From Spirochaetota bacterium (GTDB taxonomy: Bacteria; Spirochaetota; UBA4802; UBA5550): a stretch of 10,746 bases of DNA. A program made the translations under genes and the position numbers. Positions 6,241 to 10,746 of the stretch are shown here, piece by piece; within the stretch, counting starts at the first letter, position 1, and each line of letters begins with the position of its first letter. The DNA is taken from contig JAKJGD010000028.1 in assembly GCA_022704585.1 (NCBI GenBank), positions 1-10,746 on the forward strand. The letters run 5' to 3'. The notes beneath the pieces were generated by a model. It did no database searches. It saw nothing but the letters and a program-made list of their open reading frames with translations, and was not told the DNA's origin.

Positions 6241-7170
6241 ATGAACATGAAAACTGGGAAAACATGGAACCATTCCGTTGCGGGACTGGCGGCCGCGGTC
6301 ATCGCGTTGGCATGCCTGTCATGTACAAAAGAAGGCCCGCCCGTCACCGTCGTTACCTTCACGGTTGGCACGACACATCTTGTCCGGGAAAACGAGCCCC
6401 CGCGCCGACTCTGCACGGGGGAGACGTTGAATAAGGGAGACCGTATCATTACCGGGGAAAACTCCGAGGTTGCCATCCAGGCGGGCGGCACGATACTCAT
6501 TAAGGTGCTCCCGAACTCGGCGGTGGCGCTCTCATCCCTCCTCGAGTCGGGGAGATGCTCTCTCTTCCAGGAGAGAGGGAAAATTCTGTCGAAAAGCAAA
6601 AAGCTTATGAAGGGCGAAAGCTATCTCGTCCACAACCGAACCGCGATCGCGGCCGTCAGGGGCACGGAATTCATGGTCACCTTTGAGCGGGGCGTCTCGA
6701 GCGTCGCCGTGGCAGAAGGGAGGGTCGAGGTGACGAAAATCGAAACCGGCGAAAGACGATTCATCGGGGAAGGCGGCAAAGCGGTGATTTCCGATGCGTT
6801 TGATCGGGTTCCCCTGCAAAAAGTCGATTTTCTCTACATACAAAAGGTCTCCATCGTTCCCTTCGTCGATGACCTGAAAGATATCGATGTTGAGTCCGCA
6901 AAGGAAATCGAAAAAGGATTCCGGCCCGAGGAAAAGAGGATCGACGCGGAGATCGAAAAGCTCCTGTCTGTGTCGCTCATTGAAATGCTGAAGATGTACG
7001 GCAAGATCGACGTGGTGAAGCTTTACTCGGGTAAGACGATTCGGGGAATCATCACGGAGCGCGGCGAGGAGATCGTTATCCTGACGCCCGGGGGCACTGT
7101 CTCGGTTCCGCGGGTTAAAGTACAAAAGACCATGGTCGTGACCGCCCTGCGAGGAGGCGATCACCGGTGA
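6241..7170 (+). CDS. FecR-domain lipoprotein with Sm-like C-terminal module (FecR2)
   Basis: 309 residues. The signal peptide ends in A-L-A-C-L-S-C, so the lipidated residue is Cys25 or Cys28; both fit a loose spirochaete lipobox. The FecR domain runs from about 36 to 185, with A-A-V-R-G-T-E-F at 137-144 identical to FecR1. Then come V-S-I-V-P-F-V-D-D (compare V-S-V-T-P-Y-L-S-D in FecR1), a charged stretch, and a C-terminal Sm-like module (about 254-297; G-K-T-I-R-G-I-I ... T-P-G-G-T-V-S-V-P). AGGGG lies eight bases before the ATG. Unlike FecR1 it has no cytoplasmic segment, so it cannot touch a sigma factor directly. It may be a paralogue working in the periplasm or at the outer membrane alongside FecR1. 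It is divergent from the barrel gene. Confidence 0.87.
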   Translation: MNMKTGKTWNHSVAGLAAAVIALACLSCTKEGPPVTVVTFTVGTTHLVRENEPPRRLCTGETLNKGDRIITGENSEVAIQAGGTILIKVLPNSAVALSSLLESGRCSLFQERGKILSKSKKLMKGESYLVHNRTAIAAVRGTEFMVTFERGVSSVAVAEGRVEVTKIETGERRFIGEGGKAVISDAFDRVPLQKVDFLYIQKVSIVPFVDDLKDIDVESAKEIEKGFRPEEKRIDAEIEKLLSVSLIEMLKMYGKIDVVKLYSGKTIRGIITERGEEIVILTPGGTVSVPRVKVQKTMVVTALRGGDHR

Positions 7171-7269
7171 GGGAATGCGCGCGGCATCGGGATGATATCC
7201 AGGTTCTGCCCTCTCTCCGTTACCGGATCAAGGGACACAATGGGCATTATGTCACCCGGGCCATTACCA

Positions 7270-7290
7270 AACCGGTCAGAGTTTCCTATA
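7270..7290 (+). repeat. 21-base direct repeat, copy 1
   Basis: The sequence begins AACCGGTCAG and ends TTTCCTATA. It recurs without mismatch at 7720-7740, exactly 450 bases away; the bases directly flanking the two copies differ. An exact match this long is not expected by chance in a window of this size. The change to AT-rich sequence begins directly after this copy. Confidence 0.9.
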
Positions 7291-7294
7291 AAAT

Positions 7295-7334
7295 GTTGCA
7301 TAAAGCAACTGCATGTTGCTTTATGCATCGCAAC
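7295..7334. repeat. Nested dyads with GTTGC/GCAAC arms, possible activator site
   Basis: TGCATAAAGCAAC (7297-7309) pairs perfectly with GTTGCTTTATGCA (7315-7327) across a 5-base loop. Each half is itself symmetrical: GTTGC-N5-GCAAC (7295-7309) and GTTGC-N10-GCAAC (7315-7334). A T-rich stretch follows only after a gap (near 7339), so a terminator for FecR2 is possible but not ideal. The centre lies roughly 220 bases before the expected sigma-54 transcript start, a usual distance for an enhancer-binding-protein site. Confidence 0.6.
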
Positions 7335-7403
7335 ACTATATTTTTGTTACTCTCCCTTTATTGATTACCCTCTGAATTGATCTTTACTTTCATGCCTTGT
7401 GGC

Positions 7404-7428
7404 AATAAAGCGTAAATCACGCATTATT
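7404..7428. repeat. Imperfect dyad upstream of the sigma-54 promoter
   Basis: AATAAAGCG (7404-7412) and CGCATTATT (7420-7428) are reverse complements at eight of nine positions with a 7-base spacer. The centre is about 117 bases before the expected sigma-54 start, again a normal enhancer distance. No T-run follows, so a protein-binding site is likelier than a terminator. Confidence 0.35.
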
Positions 7429-7506
7429 CCAATTCATTTTAGCGCATAAACAATGAAAATGCCCCCAAATATTCAAAGCGCGAATAAATCATTTTTTTCG
7501 TTTTAA

Positions 7507-7522
7507 TGGCATGGTACTTGCA
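7507..7522 (+). promoter_or_regulatory. Sigma-54 (RpoN) promoter, -24/-12 elements
   Basis: TGGCATGGTACTTGCA fits the consensus TGGCAYR-N4-TTGCW at every fixed position, including the invariant GG and GC with correct spacing. It lies in AT-rich intergenic DNA on the same strand as the genes that follow. The expected transcript start is near 7533. The transcript would cover the small membrane ORF and could continue into the OmpA-type gene, DUF4332 and the Gly-rich protein. Sigma-54 promoters require an ATP-driven activator bound upstream; the dyads at 7295-7334 and 7404-7428 are candidate sites. Confidence 0.8.
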
Positions 7523-7602
7523 TTATATAACCTGATAGAAGCATTACCATGGTCGATTAAAGCTCTATGACGAGTTTATAATATGCAATGGGTGCTTTGA
7601 TT

Positions 7603-7743
7603 ATGATACTCAAGATGTTTCTCATAATGGGAACGATCCTGATTGTCGGTTTTGTTTGTGCAATCTGGGGTCTCCGATTGTCAGCCGTGCAGGCAAGTCG
7701 TCACGGAGGAAAGCTATTGAACCGGTCAGAGTTTCCTATATAA
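7603..7743 (+). CDS. Small single-span membrane protein, unrecognised
   Basis: 46 residues: a hydrophobic helix at about 5-25 (M-F-L-I-M-G-T-I-L-I-V-G-F-V), then a basic tail ending R-H-G-G-K-L-L-N-R-S-E-F-P-I. An in-frame ATG at 7588 would add five residues. No strong ribosome site is visible; GGGTG lies about eight bases before 7603. It is the first frame after the sigma-54 promoter, which supports a real small protein. Its last seven codons are exactly copy 2 of the 21-base repeat, followed by TAA. No family is recognised and it could be a chance frame. Confidence 0.4.
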   Translation: MILKMFLIMGTILIVGFVCAIWGLRLSAVQASRHGGKLLNRSEFPI

Positions 7744-7744
7744 T
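7717..7744 (+). promoter_or_regulatory. Sigma-70-type promoter for the OmpA-type gene
   Basis: TTGAAC (7717-7722) and a perfect TATAAT (7739-7744) are separated by 16 bases. The expected start near 7751 leaves a leader of about 43 bases before the ATG at 7794. Most of the spacer and the start of the -10 box are copy 2 of the 21-base repeat. Copy 1 is followed by AAA, so it also yields a TATAAA, but it lacks the TTGAAC box. Confidence 0.5.
7720..7740 (+). repeat. 21-base direct repeat, copy 2
   Basis: Identical to 7270-7290. Here it encodes the last seven residues (N-R-S-E-F-P-I) of the small membrane ORF and overlaps the sigma-70-like promoter of the following gene. Copy 1 in the same frame would also read N-R-S-E-F-P-I, but in a frame with no recognised protein. 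Confidence 0.9.
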
Positions 7745-7793
7745 TCATTGGATTTTTATTAGATGATTATTAATTACATTACAGGAGGTTCTA

Positions 7794-8270
7794 ATGAAAC
7801 AAAAATTCAATATCAGTCTGTTGTTGCTTTCAGGATTATTCATCCTGGCATGTTCAAGCGCACCCTCGACGGTTCAGTCGACCGGCAATATGGCACTTGA
7901 TGGACTTAACTCCATGCTGTCAAGAGTACCGGTAGATGGGTATCCTTCCGGAGAAGCGATGACCAAAAAGGACTGGAATGGAATGATCAAGGCTGCCATT
8001 CCCGTGGTCAGGGAAGTGCTTCCACAAGTTCCGCAGGGCTACAATCTCTAGGTCACCGGGCATACCGACGGGGTCGCCGGAGTCACTTCCGGTTATAATT
8101 ATAACCTGAGTAACCAAAGGGCCTACGGTGTATGGAGCGAGCTTCGGAAAAGAGGAATCACTGACGGAAAGCTCACGTACCGCGGGGCTGCGGGGACCCT
8201 TAAAAATAAAGGCTGTGAGATGAACGATGACTGTCAGCGCAGGGTTACTTTCAGGGTGGTGCCCCGGTAA
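7794..8270 (+). pseudogene. OmpA-type peptidoglycan-binding lipoprotein interrupted by an in-frame TAG
   Basis: AGGAGG (7783-7788) precedes the ATG at ideal spacing. The signal peptide ends in the lipobox I-L-A-C (Cys20). The frame stops at codon 86 (TAG, 8049-8051), giving an 85-residue product. Directly after the stop, in the same frame, come V-T-G-H-T-D-G, then N-L-S-N-Q-R-A, then D-C-Q-R-R-V-T-F, to a TAA at 8268-8270. This is a complete OmpA-like C-terminal domain; the Asp of H-T-D (residue 92) and the Arg of Q-R-A (109) match the residues that hold diaminopimelate in OmpA. The intact gene would have 158 codons. One change (for example CAG or GAG to TAG) explains the break, since the frame is otherwise clean. 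A recent nonsense mutation, a sequence error or stop read-through are the options. The 85-residue form would lack peptidoglycan binding. FecR1 and the RCK gene end in TAG, so general reassignment is unlikely. Confidence 0.82.
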
Positions 8271-8275
8271 CGCGT

Positions 8276-8316
8276 AAAAACGATCGGGGCTGCCGGGTAC
8301 AGAGCGGCCCCGATCG
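8276..8316 (-). terminator. 10-base-pair hairpin between the OmpA-type gene and DUF4332
   Basis: CGATCGGGGC (8281-8290) and GCCCCGATCG (8307-8316) are perfect complements. A run of five A precedes the stem on the plus strand, so on the minus strand the stem is followed by TTTTT, the terminator form. On the plus strand only GTCATTT follows, so it would be a weak terminator or a transcript-end stabiliser for the lipoprotein message. No minus-strand gene nearby needs it. Confidence 0.45.
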
Positions 8317-8353
8317 GTCATTTCAGTTCAATCATAATATTGGGAGGTCCATG

Positions 8354-8758
8354 ATGGCAAGCTTGAAAACAATTGAAGGAATCGGTCCGAAATACGCTCA
8401 AATGCTTCGAAAGGCGGGACTGCGTTCTACCGGCCAGCTCCTGAAAAAAGGCTCTACTCCAGTGGGGAGAAAACAGATAGCGAAAGCTTCCGGTATCAGT
8501 GAAAAGCTCATACTTGAGTGGACAAATCACGCCGACCTCTTCAGGATCAAGGGTGTGGGTGAAGAATACGCGGACCTGCTTGAAGAATCCGGGGTCGATA
8601 CCGTTGTGGAGCTCGCCAAACGAAAGTCTGATAACCTTCTGGACGCCATGTGTAAAACCAACGATAAGAAAAAGCTTGTCCGTAAGGTCCCCGCTATCTC
8701 CATGGTGGAACGGTGGATCAGTCAGGCTAAAAAGCTGGATCGTATTATAAAGCATTGA
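8354..8758 (+). CDS. DUF4332 helix-hairpin-helix protein
   Basis: 134 residues from the second ATG of an ATGATG pair; GGAGG (8343-8347) is six bases before 8354 and only three before 8351, which favours 8354. Two helix-hairpin-helix-like units are visible: I-E-G-I-G-P-K-Y-A-Q-M-L-R-K-A-G-L near the start, and I-K-G-V-G-E-E-Y-A-D-L-L-E-E-S-G-V in the middle. The linking G-R-K-Q-I-A-K-A-S-G-I-S-E-K-L-I-L-E-W is typical of DUF4332. HhH motifs usually bind DNA non-specifically, but the function of this family is not established. There is no signal peptide, so the protein is cytoplasmic. It lies between an envelope lipoprotein and a small membrane protein, suggesting a stress-response set (inference). 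Confidence 0.85.
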   Translation: MASLKTIEGIGPKYAQMLRKAGLRSTGQLLKKGSTPVGRKQIAKASGISEKLILEWTNHADLFRIKGVGEEYADLLEESGVDTVVELAKRKSDNLLDAMCKTNDKKKLVRKVPAISMVERWISQAKKLDRIIKH

Positions 8759-8814
8759 TTAGTATCTCCCTGTGCTTTATTAGCAGCAGAATAAAATTAT
8801 TACAGGAGGAGTCA

Positions 8815-9102
8815 ATGGAAACGTGGTTACCGTGGATCATTCAGCTAATAAGCGGTGCGGCAGGCGGGGTTGGCGCAGGACAGGTGCTCAAGAATCAGTC
8901 TCTGGGCAAGGTCGGTGATGCCATTTCCGGCGTTGTCGGCGGCGGATTGGGCGGTATAATTCTTAATATGCTAATCGGCCTTCAGTCGGGCGGAGCAGCG
9001 ATGGACCCCGCCACGATCGGCGCTGATGTTGCTGGAGGCGGTTTGGGCGGTGCGGTTGTAATGCTTATCGTCAGCGTTATAAAGAAGGCTCTCGGTAAAT
9101 AA
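8815..9102 (+). CDS. Small Gly-rich membrane protein
   Basis: 95 residues. The ATG at 8815 follows AGGAGGA at good spacing; the frame is open further upstream to 8755, but that start overlaps the DUF4332 stop and has no ribosome site. Two hydrophobic Gly-rich segments (G-G-G-L-G-G-I-I-L-N-M-L near residue 42 and G-G-G-L-G-G-A-V-V-M-L-I-V near 75) frame a loop with M-D-P-A-T-I-G-A-D. The pattern of paired Gly-rich helices recalls small stress-associated membrane proteins such as the GlsB/YeaQ group, but assignment to that family is not secure. The ribosome-site context ATTACAGGAGG matches that of the OmpA-type gene, hinting at a shared origin of the cassette. Confidence 0.75.
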   Translation: METWLPWIIQLISGAAGGVGAGQVLKNQSLGKVGDAISGVVGGGLGGIILNMLIGLQSGGAAMDPATIGADVAGGGLGGAVVMLIVSVIKKALGK

Positions 9103-9133
9103 TCGACGCTAACGCAATGACTGCAAAATAAAA

Positions 9134-9168
9134 AAGCGCGGGTATGATCCTCGCTTATTTGTTTTATT
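9134..9168 (+). terminator. Probable terminator of the cassette
   Basis: AAGCGCGG (9134-9141) pairs with CCTCGCTT (9149-9156) apart from one mismatch, followed by the T-rich ATTTGTTTTATT. It lies about 30 bases after the stop of the Gly-rich gene. Confidence 0.6.
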
Positions 9169-9262
9169 AAACCGAAATTTTTCAGTACGAATACCGGATT
9201 TTTTAATCACAGATTGCAGCATTGTCATGAGGTCATAGCATATACTGGTGAGAAATTTTAAG

Positions 9263-9296
9263 GCCCCTGTCCAGTATTATTCCTGTTGACAGGGGC
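9263..9296. repeat. 9-base inverted repeat
   Basis: GCCCCTGTC (9263-9271) and GACAGGGGC (9288-9296) are perfect complements with a 16-base loop. There is no plus-strand T-run; on the minus strand it is followed by CTTAAAATTT, a weak tail. It may be a second terminator for the RCK gene or a structured RNA end. Confidence 0.5.
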
Positions 9297-9373
9297 GGAA
9301 TTGAGCTCTGATAATACTCATTGTGTCACCCTGGAACTTTGCCGGAGAGGTAGCACAATCCTGTATTTTTAAT

Positions 9374-9401
9374 AATGATCCGCTCTGGCGAGCGGATCAT
9401 T
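9374..9401. terminator. 12-base-pair hairpin with 4-base loop, possible bidirectional terminator
   Basis: AATGATCCGCTC (9374-9385) and GAGCGGATCATT (9390-9401) are perfect complements around TGGC. AT-rich sequence lies on both sides, with TTTTT to the left and TTTAAATAT to the right, but neither side is a clean U-tract immediately after the stem. It lies about 115 bases past the stop of the minus-strand RCK gene. Confidence 0.45.
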
Positions 9402-9513
9402 TAAATATCTAGTAAAGTGCTGCCTCTTCACAAAAGGCGAACGGGACACAACGGGCCTTATCGGCAGCAAGTATGAGATCAAATCGATATTTTAAACAAA
9501 AAAATGGACAGCG

Positions 9514-10746
9514 CTATTCCCCGAACCGGCGGAGGAATCGCCCCTCTGCTTCCGCGTTTCCGATGAGGATAAGCTCGTTTTCCCGGTCCATGGGCAGGTG
9601 AGGATCGGGATTAATAACCATCCCCGAGGGGTTTTTCACTGCCACTACTGTGCACCCGGTGGACTGTCGTATGTTGGATTCCACAAGGCTTTTACCCTCA
9701 AGCCCGGGAGGGACCCTCATCCGAAAGATGTCCAGCCCCTCAGCCAGCATCACTATGTCGGAGCTCTCGAGGTAGTTGTAAATGGTATTGGCCCCGAGGG
9801 AGGCGTTGGACATCACGAAATCCGCCCCTGCCCGGTGGAGCGTAGAGACGTTCCGGTCCGCATCGGCACGGCTTATGATCTGCATGTCGGGCCGCAGGCT
9901 CCGGCAGTATTTAGTCAGGTAGATATTCGTTGCGTCGTCGTGGGTGGTGAGAATGGCCGCCGGCGCCCGGTCAATGCCGGCTTTTTTCAGGGTATCGATA
10001 TCGGCTGCGTTTCCCTCCACGAAATCCCTTCCCGGGCGGCCCGTTAAAGGGTTCTTGTCGATCATCACATAATCGATCTTACGATCCTTCAATGACGACG
10101 CCACGGAGTACCCCACCCGCCCGGCCCCGATGATGATGACCGGGTCCGCCGATACCTGGTAAATGCACATCAGCTCCTCGTAGCGCATCATCTGCTTCTC
10201 GGAGCCGGCGATGACCAGGACGGTGGTCGGTGTTATGATCGTGTCGGGCTCCGGAACGGAGAACTTGCCGCGGTCCCAGATTCCCACTGCGGCCACGCCG
10301 ATAACCTCCCGGAGGCGGCTCTCCCGGAGGCTTTTCCCCACCAGGGGAGTTCCCATTACCGGCGTTTCGGCGATAACCAGGTCGTCGAACCTTCCGATGG
10401 CGTTTGCTCGCCGATCCCCACCGATGGTTCTCCGGGCAAGGGAGCGGCCCAGCATGTCGGAAAGCTGGAGCACCAGGGTCGCTCCGGCCATGGTAAGAAT
10501 GTCCACGGATTCCGGCGAATCGGCGATGCAGATAACAGGGACCTGGTCGTTGACTTCCCTCACGGTGAAGGCCACGTTGGTGTTCACCTCATCGGAGTTG
10601 GCCGCAACCACCAGCACGGCGCGACTGGCGCCCATAAGGCGGTATGTTTCCGGGTCATCGATGTCCCCCACGGAGACCCGCAATCCACGGTCGTAAAAAT
10701 CAAGGGCGCGCTGGATGTCATCAATCACCAGGGTGTAGTCCTTTCC
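9514..10746 (-). CDS. Tandem RCK (TrkA-N/TrkA-C) protein, probably a potassium channel regulatory region; N-terminus outside the window
   Basis: The frame is open through the window edge: G-K-D-Y-T-L precedes the Met at 10728, so that Met is internal. The visible part contains the end of a first RCK-N domain (V-S-V-G-D-I-D-D-P-E ... A-V-L-V-V-A-A-N-S-D), a first RCK-C domain, a second RCK-N domain with its nucleotide-binding G-A-G-R-V-G and the following acidic residue in Y-V-M-I-D, and a second RCK-C domain up to the stop (TAG). RCK domains bind NAD or ATP and gate K+ channels or Trk/Ktr transporters. Two RCK units in one chain are seen in stand-alone TrkA and in channels with a 2-TM pore ahead of the first RCK. 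Which applies cannot be decided here, because the first Gly-rich loop and anything before it lie outside. Cytoplasmic face of the inner membrane. Confidence 0.85.
   Translation of the reverse strand, partial: GKDYTLVIDDIQRALDFYDRGLRVSVGDIDDPETYRLMGASRAVLVVAANSDEVNTNVAFTVREVNDQVPVICIADSPESVDILTMAGATLVLQLSDMLGRSLARRTIGGDRRANAIGRFDDLVIAETPVMGTPLVGKSLRESRLREVIGVAAVGIWDRGKFSVPEPDTIITPTTVLVIAGSEKQMMRYEELMCIYQVSADPVIIIGAGRVGYSVASSLKDRKIDYVMIDKNPLTGRPGRDFVEGNAADIDTLKKAGIDRAPAAILTTHDDATNIYLTKYCRSLRPDMQIISRADADRNVSTLHRAGADFVMSNASLGANTIYNYLESSDIVMLAEGLDIFRMRVPPGLEGKSLVESNIRQSTGCTVVAVKNPSGMVINPDPHLPMDRENELILIGNAEAEGRFLRRFGE

Larger units (their letters stand above)
7171..7602. other. Intergenic region with abrupt change in base composition
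   Basis: No convincing gene is seen in these 432 bases. The first 100 or so resemble the GC-rich upstream gene and contain an imperfect dyad (GACACAAT / ATTATGTC, 7234-7253). From about 7291 the sequence becomes clearly AT-rich: I counted 20 G+C in the 60 bases 7501-7560 against 39 in 6661-6720. The region holds the first copy of the 21-base repeat, two dyads and a sigma-54 promoter. Open frames crossing 7167-7380 lack a good ribosome site and any recognisable protein, so they are not called. Confidence 0.6.
9103..9513. other. Intergenic region between the cassette and the RCK gene
   Basis: These 411 bases hold no convincing gene. They contain a probable terminator of the Gly-rich gene and two further hairpins. 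The strands on both sides point into this region, so it serves two converging transcripts. Confidence 0.6.

Noticed and set aside
7167..7380. Two overlapping plus-strand frames that include copy 1 of the 21-base repeat
   Set aside because: No ribosome site, no recognisable protein pattern, and they cross the composition boundary. The in-frame N-R-S-E-F-P-I match follows from the DNA repeat alone.
7270..7740. The 21-base repeat as a CRISPR remnant
   Set aside because: Only two copies, 450 bases apart, with a promoter and ORF between them; no spacer-like periodicity and no cas genes.
8049..8051. TAG as a reassigned codon or pyrrolysine
   Set aside because: Other genes here end in TAG and no pyrrolysine genes are visible. 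OmpA-like domains do not need pyrrolysine. Local read-through remains possible but general reassignment is not supported.
8755..8814. Earlier start for the Gly-rich protein
   Set aside because: It overlaps the DUF4332 stop and has no ribosome site, while AGGAGGA sits correctly before 8815.

Overview
The window reads as a piece of a free-living or environmental spirochaete chromosome, probably Leptospira-like. This is inference from gene content: a sigma factor paired with FecR, Cys-anchored lipoproteins with loose lipoboxes, an SBBP-repeat lipoprotein, and a short module of the form 'G-x-x-h-x-G-x-h ... T-x-x-G ... V-P' found in several envelope proteins. No rRNA, tRNA, CRISPR array or insertion sequence is visible.

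Left edge (1-840): the 3' end of a DUF1722 (YbgA-type) gene overlaps a pyridoxamine-phosphate-oxidase-like flavoprotein gene by 8 bases. After a 141-base gap with a plausible promoter and operator, an ECF-type sigma factor (982-1521) overlaps by 4 bases a membrane-anchored FecR protein (1518-2660).

Middle (2669-7170): two minus-strand genes face the sigma/FecR pair. One encodes a lipoprotein with seven SBBP repeats carrying EF-hand-like Asp/Asn loops. The other encodes a secreted protein with two Sm-like modules, two fibronectin type III domains and a C-terminal outer-membrane barrel. Divergent from these is a second FecR protein (6241-7170), predicted to be a lipoprotein. The two FecR proteins and the barrel protein share the Sm-like module. 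Together the five genes look like an envelope sensing or surface-structure locus, in which sigma and FecR1 would control expression and the barrel, propeller and FecR2 proteins would act outside the inner membrane. That functional link is inferred from neighbourhood and shared domains.

Right part (7171-9513): base composition drops sharply at about 7291, where a 21-base sequence occurs that recurs exactly at 7720. Between the two copies lie nested dyads, a textbook sigma-54 promoter (7507-7522) and a small membrane-protein ORF. Downstream, on the same strand, are an OmpA-type lipoprotein gene interrupted by one in-frame TAG, a DUF4332 helix-hairpin-helix protein and a Gly-rich small membrane protein. 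This looks like a stress or envelope cassette under sigma-54 and sigma-70 control.

Right edge (9514-10746): the C-terminal part of a minus-strand protein with two RCK (TrkA-N/TrkA-C) units, most likely a potassium channel or transporter regulatory region, running off the window.

The least ordinary observations are the amber codon that removes the peptidoglycan-binding domain of the OmpA lipoprotein, the sigma-54 promoter island bounded by the 21-base repeat, and the module shared by the two FecR proteins and the barrel protein.
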